NCBI GenBank assembly: GCA_018896025.1
Contig: JAHIND010000008.1
Location: forward strand, 454,960 to 518,959
DNA length: 64,000 nt
Direction of reading: 5' to 3'
Origin: Pseudomonadota bacterium
Lineage (GTDB): Bacteria; Desulfobacterota; Desulfarculia; Desulfarculales; Desulfarculaceae
The notes under the pieces are model-generated. The model ran no database searches. It was not told the origin of the DNA and worked only from the letters and a program-made list of their open reading frames with translations. Positions 34,453 through 42,979 of the stretch are shown here, piece after piece (the stretch's first letter is position 1; each line of letters starts with the position of its first letter). The position numbers were made by a program, and so were the translations under genes.

Positions 34453-35856
34453 ATGGCGGGCATTTTTACAGCCGCTGCTCATATTCCCTATCTCAAGATA
34501 GAGCGAAAAACCATAGGAGGGGCCTGGGAGCGGGGGGGCCAAAAGGGCTGCCGCAGTGTGGCGGGAAGCGATGAAGACTCCCTGACCATGGCCGCCGAGG
34601 CCGCCGGGGCCGCCCTGGAGGCCGGAGGCCGCGACGGAGTGCAGGCGCTTTACTTCGCCTCCACCACCGCTCCCTACAGGGAAAAGGCTACTGCGGCCAT
34701 GCTGGCCACGGTCTTGGACCTGGGCGGCAACATGGAGACCCTGGACCTGGGCAACTCCCTGCGCTCCGGGCTGGGCGCCCTGAAGCTGGCCTTGGACACC
34801 GCTGACGGCGGCAAGGTGTTAGTGGCTTCTGGGGAAAAGCGCCTGGGTTATCCCCGCTCCGACCAGGAGCAGCTCTTCGGCGACGCCGGAGCGGCGGTGC
34901 TGGTTGGCGGCGGCGACGCGCCGGTGGCCTACCTGGGCGGCTACGCGGTCACCGATGAGATCACCGACGTGTGGCGTACCCAGGAGGACACCTACGTGCA
35001 ATCCTGGGAAGGACGCTTCGTTACCGGCGAGGGCTACCTCCGGGTGACCGCCCAGGCGATAAAGGGCCTGATGTCCCAGATGGGGCTGAAGCCCGAGGAC
35101 ATCGCCAAGGCCATCATACCCGCGCCGGACCCCCGTTCGGGCATGGGGATTTTGAAAAAGACCGGGCTCAGCCAGGCGGGCGAGGCCGTGGATTCCCTGC
35201 TGGAGACGGTCGGGTTCTGCGGAACGGCCCATCCCCTGGTGATGCTGGCCGCCGTCCTGGAGCAGGCCCAGCCCGGCGAAAAGATTCTGCTGGCCGCCTA
35301 CGGCGACGGGGCCCAGGCCCTGTTGTTCGAGGTGAAGAGCCAGCCGGTCCTGCCCGCGGTGAGCGTGCCCCAGCAACTGGAGAGCCGCCGCGCCATCAAC
35401 TCCTATGCACGTTTCCTCAGCTTCAACGGGCTGGTGGAGCCGCAACCTGGCGAACCATTCCGCCTGGTGCCCTCGGCCACGGTGATCTGGCGAGAGCGCG
35501 ACTCCCTGTTGCGCTGCCGGGGCAGCAAGTGCCAGGTGTGCGGCACGGCGGCCTTCCCCATCCAGCGCATCTGCGATAACTGCCGCAGCGTGGACCAGTT
35601 TGACACGGTGCGCCTGAGCAGCATGGCTGGCGAGGTGTTCACCTTCAGCCGGGACAACCTGGCCGGAAGGCCGGACGACCCGGTGATCGTGCAGACCGTG
35701 GTGCAGATGGAAAACGGGGCCCGTTTCTACGGCCTGATGACCGACGCCGACCCCAACCAAGTGGATTTGGGCATGCCGGTTAAGCTCACCCTGCGCCGCA
35801 TGCACGACTTGGGTGGGTTCCACAACTACTTCTGGAAATGCCGGCCGGTGAGGTAG
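34453..35856 (+). CDS. HMG-CoA synthase-like protein fused to a DUF35 zinc-ribbon/OB-fold domain
   Basis: A 467-residue fusion. Residues ~1-300 have the thiolase-fold of HMG-CoA synthase/KAS III, but the catalytic cysteine of the EACYG motif is S102 (LGNSLRSG). The usual glutamate and histidine are also not evident. Residues ~350-460 form a DUF35 module: zinc ribbon C360, C363, C374, C377 and an OB fold. DUF35 proteins tether thiolases and retro-aldolases, so this is probably a structural partner of the thiolase encoded 14 bases downstream. A GGAGGATCAG ribosome-binding site precedes the ATG. Confidence 0.82.
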   Translation: MAGIFTAAAHIPYLKIERKTIGGAWERGGQKGCRSVAGSDEDSLTMAAEAAGAALEAGGRDGVQALYFASTTAPYREKATAAMLATVLDLGGNMETLDLGNSLRSGLGALKLALDTADGGKVLVASGEKRLGYPRSDQEQLFGDAGAAVLVGGGDAPVAYLGGYAVTDEITDVWRTQEDTYVQSWEGRFVTGEGYLRVTAQAIKGLMSQMGLKPEDIAKAIIPAPDPRSGMGILKKTGLSQAGEAVDSLLETVGFCGTAHPLVMLAAVLEQAQPGEKILLAAYGDGAQALLFEVKSQPVLPAVSVPQQLESRRAINSYARFLSFNGLVEPQPGEPFRLVPSATVIWRERDSLLRCRGSKCQVCGTAAFPIQRICDNCRSVDQFDTVRLSSMAGEVFTFSRDNLAGRPDDPVIVQTVVQMENGARFYGLMTDADPNQVDLGMPVKLTLRRMHDLGGFHNYFWKCRPVR

Positions 35857-35869
35857 CGGGGAGATTATC

Positions 35870-37057
35870 ATGGGTAGCATAAAGGACAAAGTAGCAATCA
35901 TCGGCATGGGGTGCAGCCAGTTCGGCGAGCGCTGGGACACCGGCATGAGCGACCTGGCCATCGAGGCCTCCAGCGAGGCCTTCAAGGACGCGGGGGTAGG
36001 GCCCGAGGACATCGAGGCCTGCTTCTTCAGCACGGTGTACGCCCCCATGGGCGGCACCGGCTCCTCGGCCGCCGCCGACGCCCTAAAGCTCAGGGACATT
36101 CCCATAATCCGCAACGAGAACTGGTGCACCAGCGGGCACATCGCCCTGTTCGAGGCCTGCATGGCCGTGGCCAGCGGCATGTACGACGTGGTCATGGCCC
36201 TGGGCGTGGAAAAGCTCAAGGACACCGGATACGCCGGTCTGGGCATGGGCCGGGGCATGAACCCGGTACTGGAGGCCCGGCGCACCGCGCCCGGCTCCTT
36301 CGCGCTCATCGCCAAGCGCTATTTCCAGGAATACGGGCTGAGCAACGAGGAAGGCAAGGAGCTTATCGGCCGCATCGCGGTGAAGAACCACGACAACGGC
36401 AGCCGCGCCCCCAAGGCCCACTTCCACAACAAGGTGCCTTTGGAAAAAGTGCTGGCCGCTCCGGTCATCGCCTGGCCTCTGGGTCTGTTCGACTGCTGCG
36501 GCAACAGCGACGGCGCGGCCTGCGCCATCGTCACCCGTGCGGACATGGCCAAGAACTTCCGGGACGATCCCATCTACCTGAAGGGCGTGGGCGTGGCCAT
36601 GGATTCCTCCATGCCCCATCTCAGGCCCAACTTCGACTGGATTCACTTCGGGGCCCTGATGAACTCCTCCAAGAAGGCCTACGAGATGGCCGGCATCACC
36701 AACCCCCGCGAGGAGTTGGACCTGGCCGAGGTGCACGACTGCTTCACCATCACCGAGCTGGCCATCTACGAGAACTTCGGATTCAGCAAGCCCGGCGGAG
36801 CCATAGAGGACATCCGCTCCGGATTCTTCGAGATCGGCGGTGGTTTGCCGGTGAACATCGACGGCGGGCTCAAGTGCTTCGGCCACCCCATCGGGGCCAG
36901 CGGCCTGCGCATGACCTATGAGATCTACAAGCAGTTGCAACAAAAGGTGGACAACCCCGAGCGTCAGGTGAAGAACCCGCGCCTGGGCCTGTCCCACACC
37001 TTTGGCGGCCCGCCCCAGATCAGCGCGGTGGCCATATTGGGCAACGAAAAGGGTTAG
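35870..37057 (+). CDS. Thiolase (SCP-x/acetyl-CoA acyltransferase type)
   Basis: A 395-residue thiolase cleaving a 3-oxoacyl-CoA. The nucleophile is C86 (NENWCTSGH), with H289 (EVHDCF), C336 and H339 (GGLKCFGHPIGASG). It belongs to the non-decarboxylating SCP-x-like group that often needs a DUF35 partner, supplied here by the gene just upstream. In the operon it would release acetyl-CoA and, for methyl-branched substrates, propionyl-CoA. Confidence 0.9.
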   Translation: MGSIKDKVAIIGMGCSQFGERWDTGMSDLAIEASSEAFKDAGVGPEDIEACFFSTVYAPMGGTGSSAAADALKLRDIPIIRNENWCTSGHIALFEACMAVASGMYDVVMALGVEKLKDTGYAGLGMGRGMNPVLEARRTAPGSFALIAKRYFQEYGLSNEEGKELIGRIAVKNHDNGSRAPKAHFHNKVPLEKVLAAPVIAWPLGLFDCCGNSDGAACAIVTRADMAKNFRDDPIYLKGVGVAMDSSMPHLRPNFDWIHFGALMNSSKKAYEMAGITNPREELDLAEVHDCFTITELAIYENFGFSKPGGAIEDIRSGFFEIGGGLPVNIDGGLKCFGHPIGASGLRMTYEIYKQLQQKVDNPERQVKNPRLGLSHTFGGPPQISAVAILGNEKG

Positions 37058-37096
37058 GGCTTTTTAAATCGTACCTAGACCGTCGGAGGGTCTGAA

Positions 37097-37969
37097 ATGA
37101 ATATCAAGAAAGTTATGGTGGTGGGCTGCGGGACCATGGGCTCGGGCATCGTGCAGGTTTGCGCCCAGTCCGGTTTGCAGGTGGTGATGACCGACGTCTC
37201 TCAGGAGATGCTGGACAAGGCCCTAAAGACCATCGCCTGGTCGGTGGGCAAGCTGGCCGACAAGGGCAAGATAGCCGACGACAAGGACACGGTGATGGCC
37301 CGTATCACCGCCAGCCAGGACTACGCCGCCGGTGCCGACGCCGACTTGGTGGTGGAGGCGGTGTTCGAAAGCATCGAGGTGAAGAGGGAGGTATTCGGCA
37401 AGCTGGAGAAGGTCGTAAGCCCCACGTGCTTGCTGGCTTCCAACACCTCGGCCATCCCCATCAGCGCCATCGGCGGTGGCCTGGAGCATCCTGAGCGGGT
37501 GCTGGGCCTGCACTTTTTCAACCCGGTGCCCATGCTGGACGCGGTGGAGGTTATCAAGGGCATCTCCACCAGCGAGGAGACCATGCAGGCCGGGGTGGAT
37601 TTCATCCGCTTCTTGGGCAAGGAGCCCATCCGGGTGGACAGCGACATCGCCGGGTTCATCCTGAACCGCTGCAACATGCTGCTGAACATGGAGGCCTACC
37701 GCCTGGTGGAGCAGAAGGTCTCCACCCCCAAGGACATCGACACCGGCTTCCGCCTGGCCTTCGGCCGTAAGATGGGCCCCCTGGAGACCTCGGACTTGGT
37801 GGGCCTGGACGTGCAGCTCATGGCCTATACCAACGTGTATGACGAGGAAAAGGACTCGCGCTTCTACCCGCCGTCCATCCTGCGGCGCAAGGTGGAGGCC
37901 GGGCACCTGGGCCGCAAGACCGGCAAGGGCTGGTACACCTACGACAAGGACGGCAAGCGCATAGATTAA
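37097..37969 (+). CDS. 3-Hydroxyacyl-CoA dehydrogenase (HBDH type)
   Basis: A 290-residue NAD(P)-dependent dehydrogenase with the Rossmann motif GCGTMGSGIVQVCAQSG, the catalytic region GLHFFNPVP containing the histidine, and the helical C-terminal domain (FILNRCNMLLNMEAYR). Its length is typical of 3-hydroxybutyryl-CoA dehydrogenase. CGGAGG precedes the ATG. It fills the step between the hydratase at 28761 and the thiolase. Confidence 0.92.
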   Translation: MNIKKVMVVGCGTMGSGIVQVCAQSGLQVVMTDVSQEMLDKALKTIAWSVGKLADKGKIADDKDTVMARITASQDYAAGADADLVVEAVFESIEVKREVFGKLEKVVSPTCLLASNTSAIPISAIGGGLEHPERVLGLHFFNPVPMLDAVEVIKGISTSEETMQAGVDFIRFLGKEPIRVDSDIAGFILNRCNMLLNMEAYRLVEQKVSTPKDIDTGFRLAFGRKMGPLETSDLVGLDVQLMAYTNVYDEEKDSRFYPPSILRRKVEAGHLGRKTGKGWYTYDKDGKRID

Positions 37970-38118
37970 AGCAGACTCCCGCTGCTTTTGGCTTTTGCCG
38001 CTCTTGTCAGCGTATGAACCCTTGAGGCCTATCGGGTCCACCCTTGGGCCTCAAGGGTTTGTTACGCACGGGACAGGGCAGATCTGTCGGAGTTTTTAAA
38101 AACAAAAAGGTTGGAAAC

Positions 38119-39267
38119 ATGAATTTCGCACTTACCGAAGAACAACAGATGGTCAAGGAGACCGCGGCCCGCATCGCCGACGAGGACCTGAAGCCCAAAG
38201 CGGCGCATTTCGACGAGAACCACGAGCACCCGGCCGAGGCCTGCGCCACTTTGGGCGAGCTGGGGTTCATGGGCATCGCGGTGCCCGAGGAGTACGGCGG
38301 CGCGGGCATGGATTACGTTTCCTATGTGCTGGCCCTGAGCGAAATATCCAGGGGCGACGCTAGCGTGGGCGTGATCATGAGCGTGAACAATTCGCTGTAC
38401 TGCTTCCCGGTGATGACCTTTGGCACCGAGGAGCAGAAAAAGGCTTTTCTCACCCCGGTGGCCAGCGGAGCCAAGATCGGCTGCTACGGGCTTACCGAGG
38501 CCGGGGCGGGCAGCGACCCCGCGTCCCTGCGCACCACCGCGGTTTTGGATGGCAACCAGTGGGTGCTAAACGGCGAGAAGAAGTTCATCACCAACGGCAA
38601 CGTGGCCTCCTACGCGGTGATCGCGGCGGTGACCGACAAGGCCGCCGGGGCCAAGGGCATCAGCTCCTTCATCGTGGATTTGGAAAACACCCCCGGCTTT
38701 TCCGTGGGGCGGGTGGAAGACAAGATGGGTATCTGCGCCTCGGGCACCTCGGAGTTGGTGTTTGAAGACGCGCGCATTCCCAAGGACAACATTCTGGGTG
38801 AGCCGGGCGCGGGCCTACGCCAGATGCTCACCACCCTGGACAGCGGGCGCATCGGCATCGGCTCTCAGGCCCTGGGTATAGGCAAGGCGGTGCTGGAGGA
38901 GGCCGTGCAGTACGCCGGGTAGCGCGAGCAGTTCGGTAGGCCCATCTCCGCTTTCCAGGCCATCCAGTGGAAGCTGGCCGACATGGCCACGGCCCTGGAG
39001 GCGGCGGAGCTGCTGTTGCTCAAGGCGGCTTGGATGGAAGACCAGCACTCACACTTTGAAAAAAACTCGGCCATGGCCAAGATGTTCGCCAGCGACGCGG
39101 CCATGAACGCGGCCATCGAGGGCGTGCAGATCCTGGGCGGCTACGGGTATTGCAAGGAATACCCCATGGAGCGCCACATGCGCGACGCCAAGATCACCCA
39201 GATTTACGAAGGCACCAACGAGATCATGCGCCTGGTCATCGCCCGCAACCTTTTGAAAAAGCGCTAA
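38119..39267 (+). pseudogene. Acyl-CoA dehydrogenase interrupted by an in-frame TAG
   Basis: Reading one frame from the ATG at 38119 gives a full-length family member (382 codon positions), but codon 268 (38920-38922) is TAG. The sequence resumes in the same frame with [12 protein letters not shown] after QYAG. Comparable enzymes have Y-A-x-x-R-x-x-F-G here, so one codon, probably CAG or GAG, has become a stop. The truncated product would lack the C-terminal helical domain and the catalytic glutamate in YEGTNEI. No other frameshift is seen, so decay is recent, or the codon is read through, or it is a sequence error. Confidence 0.8.
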
Positions 39268-39320
39268 ACAAAAAAGCGGCCGTCCCCTTGGTATTGCCGG
39301 GAGACGGCCGCGAGCTTTTT
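39268..39320. terminator. Bidirectional terminator between the dehydrogenase and the small barrel protein
   Basis: GCGGCCGTC (39276-39284) pairs with GACGGCCGC (39303-39311), with an A-run before and CTTTTT after, so it can serve both converging genes. Confidence 0.75.
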
Positions 39321-39379
39321 GATGTCGGTCGCCGGTTTTCGCGGCGTTTCGTTTCTATGAAAGCTTCTCTGCCTGGCGC

Positions 39380-39688
39380 CTATTCCTTTTCGTCCACGAA
39401 CTTCTTGTAGAGAATCGCCTTGGGGCCTTTCACAAATGGCGTGAACTGTTTCCATCCGCGGATGGCGGCCAGCTCAGGCGATTGCAGGGTTTTCTCGTCG
39501 TCGATGTCGTAGATGGCGATGTACTTGGGCGACCCCTCAGGCGACTTGTAGCGGCGCGCCCGGTGGAAGCCTGGGCAGGCGAGAACCTGGGGCACATGAA
39601 CCCCGTTGTACCATTTGTTCCACTCTTCCTCCTGGGCGGGATCGATATCCACACTCACTTGCCAGATGTAGTCCCCATTGGCGCCCAT
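39380..39688 (-). CDS. Small dimeric alpha-beta barrel-like protein
   Basis: A 102-residue protein. WQVSVDIDPAQEEEWNKWYNGVHVPQVLACPGFHRARRY resembles EthD/antibiotic-monooxygenase-like barrels, in which a WY..VH..... helix and a CPGF turn are common. AAGGAGG lies just before the start. Its function is unknown; such folds act in isomerisation, haem or small-acid chemistry. It converges on the interrupted dehydrogenase and is divergent from the alcohol dehydrogenase at 39959. Confidence 0.7.
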   Translation of the reverse strand: MGANGDYIWQVSVDIDPAQEEEWNKWYNGVHVPQVLACPGFHRARRYKSPEGSPKYIAIYDIDDEKTLQSPELAAIRGWKQFTPFVKGPKAILYKKFVDEKE

Positions 39689-39797
39689 TTAGTCCTCCTT
39701 TTCAGTCGTAACGTTCATTCTGCCGGTTCCATGAGCTTGAGCATCAATCTGCGGCAGCGGATCGGGGTCCCGGTTGTGCCGGAACGTGAGCAGTAAA

Positions 39798-39814
39798 ATC
39801 ACGCATTACGTTAT
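39798..39814. promoter_or_regulatory. Operator variant upstream of the second alcohol dehydrogenase
   Basis: ATCACGCATTACGTTAT matches the livJ 17-base palindrome at 13 of 17 positions, and its centre is 46 bases before the -35 hexamer, the same distance as at livJ. Confidence 0.6.
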
Positions 39815-39851
39815 ACAGGTAACATTTTTTACGAAAATGGCCAAATAACGC

Positions 39852-39881
39852 TTGACCTCGCAAATCTAAATTAATTATAAA
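39852..39881 (+). promoter_or_regulatory. Promoter of the second alcohol dehydrogenase, near copy of the livJ promoter
   Basis: TTGACC (39852-39857), 18 bases, TATAAA (39876-39881). The flanks CCAAATAACGC and AAATTAATTATAAA repeat those at 7772-7801. Confidence 0.68.
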
Positions 39882-39958
39882 TATAATCAAAAGAAAATCA
39901 CTAAAAAGCGGCGGTTCTGAAGAAAAAACGCAGCCCACCGAAGAGGGGAAACCGTGTC

Positions 39959-41062
39959 ATGAAAACCAAAGCTGCGGTTTTATACGAATATAAACAGCCT
40001 CTTATCATAGAGGAATTGGACCTCGACGGCCCGAAACAGGGCGAAGTCCTGGTCGAGATCAAAGCGGCGGGGCTTTGCCATACCGACCTGTCGATCATGC
40101 ACGGGGTGTACACGGTTCCGCCCACGCCTTGCGTCATCGGACATGAAGGCGCGGGCATCGTGCGCGAGGTCGGCCCGGGGGTTGAAAAGTTCAAGGTCGG
40201 CGATCATGTGGTCGGAATCTGGGTACCCAGCTGCGGACAGTGCTACTACTGCCAGCGTAACCAGCCTTATCTCTGCGTCCAGCGGGACCTTACCCGCGCG
40301 GGCACCATGCTCGACGGCACCACGCGCCTGACCAAGGGCGGCAAGGCCATCTACAACATGACCGGCCTGGGCACCTTCAAGCAGTTCACCGTGGTTGCCC
40401 AGCAATCCCTTTTGCGCATCGACGAGAGCATTCCCTTCGAGGTCGCGGCCTTGACCGGGTGCGGGGTGATCACCGGCGTGGGCGCGGTGCTGAACACCGC
40501 CGATGTGGAGCCGGGCAGCAGCGTGGCCGTATTGGGCATCGGCGGCGTGGGGGTCAACGTGATCCAGGGCGCGGTTTTGGCCGCGGCCACCAAGATCATC
40601 GCCATCGACCTGCTGGACAACAAGCTGGAACAGGCGGTCAAGATGGGCGCCACCCACACCATCAACGCTTCCAGGGAAAACGCCCAGGAAAAAGTGATGG
40701 AGATCACCGGGGGCATCGGCGTGGATTACGCCTTTGACGTGGTGGGGGGCAGCAAGGGATCGGAGATCGCCTTGAGCCTGATTCGCAGGGGCGGCAGTTC
40801 GGTGATCATCGCGGTGCCCAGCATCGAACAAAAGGCCGTGGTCCCGCTCACCGAATTCGTGATCACCGAGAAAAAACTGATGGGCTGCTACTACGGCTCG
40901 TCCAACCTCAATAGCGACATGCAGACACTATTGGACCTGTACAAAATGGGCCGGCTGAAGGTGGAAGAGCTCATCAGCGACCGCTACTCCCTGGATGACA
41001 TCAACCAAGGGTTCGACGACCTTATCGCGGGGAAAAACCTGCGCGGCGTCGTGATTATGTGA
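39959..41062 (+). CDS. Zinc-dependent alcohol dehydrogenase (class III/aryl-alcohol type), paralogue 2
   Basis: A 367-residue paralogue of the enzyme at 12735, the same length with the same ligand positions: catalytic zinc C40, H62, C168 and structural zinc C92, C95, C98, C106. The nucleotide site is GIGGVG. It has its own promoter, which copies the livJ promoter, and is followed 107 bases later by a DctPQM transporter. A role in oxidising or reducing an imported alcohol or aldehyde is inferred. Confidence 0.88.
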   Translation: MKTKAAVLYEYKQPLIIEELDLDGPKQGEVLVEIKAAGLCHTDLSIMHGVYTVPPTPCVIGHEGAGIVREVGPGVEKFKVGDHVVGIWVPSCGQCYYCQRNQPYLCVQRDLTRAGTMLDGTTRLTKGGKAIYNMTGLGTFKQFTVVAQQSLLRIDESIPFEVAALTGCGVITGVGAVLNTADVEPGSSVAVLGIGGVGVNVIQGAVLAAATKIIAIDLLDNKLEQAVKMGATHTINASRENAQEKVMEITGGIGVDYAFDVVGGSKGSEIALSLIRRGGSSVIIAVPSIEQKAVVPLTEFVITEKKLMGCYYGSSNLNSDMQTLLDLYKMGRLKVEELISDRYSLDDINQGFDDLIAGKNLRGVVIM

Positions 41063-41169
41063 GCGCCGCGCTTTAGATAATTGGCCGTGCCTGCCGTATT
41101 GCAAATATGGCTGCCAAAACTAAAACCATGGGGAATTGTTTCGGACAACTATTGATAATGGAGGGCTTG

Positions 41170-42201
41170 ATGAAAAAGTCATTGATCGCGATTTTGCTGA
41201 CCCTGTTCGCGGTGTCGGCGCTGATGGCCACGCCTTGCGCGGCCGGTGATGTGATCAAATGGAAAATGCAAAGCGCATATCCTTCCGGAGATGCCACCTA
41301 TGATGTGCATTCCGTCCGAGCCGCCAAGCTGATCGAGGAAGCTTCCGGCGGCAAGATCAAGGTGGAGCTGTTTCCTCCGGGCGCGCTGTGCAGCGTGAAG
41401 GAAATGGCCAACGCGGTGGGCGCGGGCATGATCGAAATGGCCGCGATCTACGGCCCCCGCTACGCTGGCCGCGTGCCTGTGGCGGACGTCGAGGGCGGCT
41501 TGCCCTTCACCTGGACCAGCATGGACCAGGTGGCCGAGCTGTTCTGGGATCCCAAGTACAACATGATCGACACCATCCGCAAGGCCTGGGCCAGCAAGGG
41601 CGTCTTCTATCTGGTACCCAACGCCTGCGGCAGCTATCCCTTCCTCACCAACTATCCCGTCCATAAAATCTCTGATTTCAAGGGACACAAGATTCGCGGC
41701 ATGGGCGCTTCCGGCGAATGGCTGGCCAAGGCCGGCGCCTCGCCCACCCCGCTGCCCGGCGGCGAGATCTACATGGCCCTGAAGCTGGGCACCATCGACG
41801 GCACTCCCTTCCCGCCCATGATCCTGGAGACCCTCAAGCTCAAGGAAGTCGTGAAGTACATCACCTTCCCGGGCCTGGTGGCCCCTCCCCAGACCTGCAT
41901 CGTCATCAACATGGACGCCTGGAAGTCCCTGCCTGAAGACGTGCGCAAGAAGCTGACCGATCCCAAGACCCAGATCGAGTTCTACCGCGCCAACGGCGAG
42001 GCCTACAAAGCCCGTGACGACGAGGCCCTGGCCGCCGCCTATTCTTACGGCATCAAGTCTTTCACCATGTCCGACGATCAGCTGCGCATAGGCCGCAAGC
42101 TGGCCAAGAGCGTGTGGGACAAGGTCGCCAAGAAGGACAAGTACTCCAAGGAGGCGGTAGAAACTTTGGTTAAGTTCATGACCGCTAAGGGCATGCTCTA
42201 G
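41170..42201 (+). CDS. dctP: TRAP transporter solute-binding protein (DctP family)
   Basis: A 343-residue periplasmic protein with a signal peptide (KKSLIAILLTLFAVSALMATPCAA before GDVIKW). It has the DctP-family body, including GHKIRGMGASGEWLAKAGASPTPLPGGEIYMALKLGTIDG, the region that contacts the ligand carboxylate. The ATG at 41170 has GGAGGG just upstream; the open frame begins at 41107. It delivers an acid to the DctQ/DctM permease encoded next. Confidence 0.9.
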   Translation: MKKSLIAILLTLFAVSALMATPCAAGDVIKWKMQSAYPSGDATYDVHSVRAAKLIEEASGGKIKVELFPPGALCSVKEMANAVGAGMIEMAAIYGPRYAGRVPVADVEGGLPFTWTSMDQVAELFWDPKYNMIDTIRKAWASKGVFYLVPNACGSYPFLTNYPVHKISDFKGHKIRGMGASGEWLAKAGASPTPLPGGEIYMALKLGTIDGTPFPPMILETLKLKEVVKYITFPGLVAPPQTCIVINMDAWKSLPEDVRKKLTDPKTQIEFYRANGEAYKARDDEALAAAYSYGIKSFTMSDDQLRIGRKLAKSVWDKVAKKDKYSKEAVETLVKFMTAKGML

Positions 42202-42220
42202 GAATTAGCTGCTTAAATGT

Positions 42221-42251
42221 AACTGGGTGGCTCCACTGGGGCCGCCCAGTT
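42221..42251 (+). terminator. Hairpin between dctP and dctQ
   Basis: AACTGGGTGGC and GCCGCCCAGTT form an 11-bp stem (one G-T pair) with a 9-base loop, followed by AATAAAA. It is probably a partial terminator or stabiliser. Confidence 0.65.
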
Positions 42252-42404
42252 AATAAAATTAGCGGAATTTTAGTTAAGAATTAGTGAAATATTATTCGCC
42301 TATTTTGACGTTAAATTAAGGCTGCCATTAGCGGAATTATAAGCTTGGGATAGCAGCGAGATCAGGATCGTGGGCAAACCTAAATCCAAGGCATGGTGGG
42401 CTAG

Positions 42405-42899
42405 ATGGACACATTCATAAAGCTTGTAGACAACATCAATGAGTATGTCGGGAGGGTGACCTCGTTTATCATACCCATAATCATGCTCATAGTGTCCCTG
42501 GAAGTGGTGATGAGATACGTATTCGACTCACCCACCATTTGGGCCTGGGACATCAATATTCAGTTGTTCGCCTTGGTGGTCTTTTTGGGTGGGGGCTATA
42601 CCGCACTCAAAAAAGGTCACGTCAATATCGACATATTGTACGGAAGATTGTCCTCCAAAAAGCAGGCGCTGCTGGACGTAGTCACCGCCCCCATATTCTT
42701 TTTGTTCATGGTTATTTTGCTTTGGAAGTTGGGGGGGATGGCGCTGCAATCCGTGGAGGAGCAAGAGGTGATGTCCACCATTTTGGCTCCTCCGATATAC
42801 CCGCTGAAAATTCTGGTGACCATCGGAGTATTGCTGTTTTTGTTGCAAGGTGTCGCCAGCCTGCTGCAAAGCATCAAGGTTTTGGCCGGCAAGGACTGA
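42405..42899 (+). CDS. dctQ: TRAP transporter small permease (DctQ)
   Basis: A 164-residue membrane protein with four hydrophobic segments and the family sequence IVSLEVVMRYVFDSPTIWAWDINIQLF. The ribosome-binding site is weak. It forms the accessory subunit of the permease with DctM, which begins 80 bases later. Confidence 0.9.
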   Translation: MDTFIKLVDNINEYVGRVTSFIIPIIMLIVSLEVVMRYVFDSPTIWAWDINIQLFALVVFLGGGYTALKKGHVNIDILYGRLSSKKQALLDVVTAPIFFLFMVILLWKLGGMALQSVEEQEVMSTILAPPIYPLKILVTIGVLLFLLQGVASLLQSIKVLAGKD

Positions 42900-42979
42900 C
42901 CGGCCGTTTCAGCGAATAGGGGGCATTCAACCATGTGGCAGCTCAGCGGGCGATTTGCCTGAAAAGGGATGAGTGAATT

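Noticed and set aside
38119..39267. General recoding of TAG as pyrrolysine in this genome
   Set aside because: Many intact genes here end normally at TAG (for example 1938, 3458, 5430, 6455), so wholesale recoding is not supported. The single case is kept only as an open finding.
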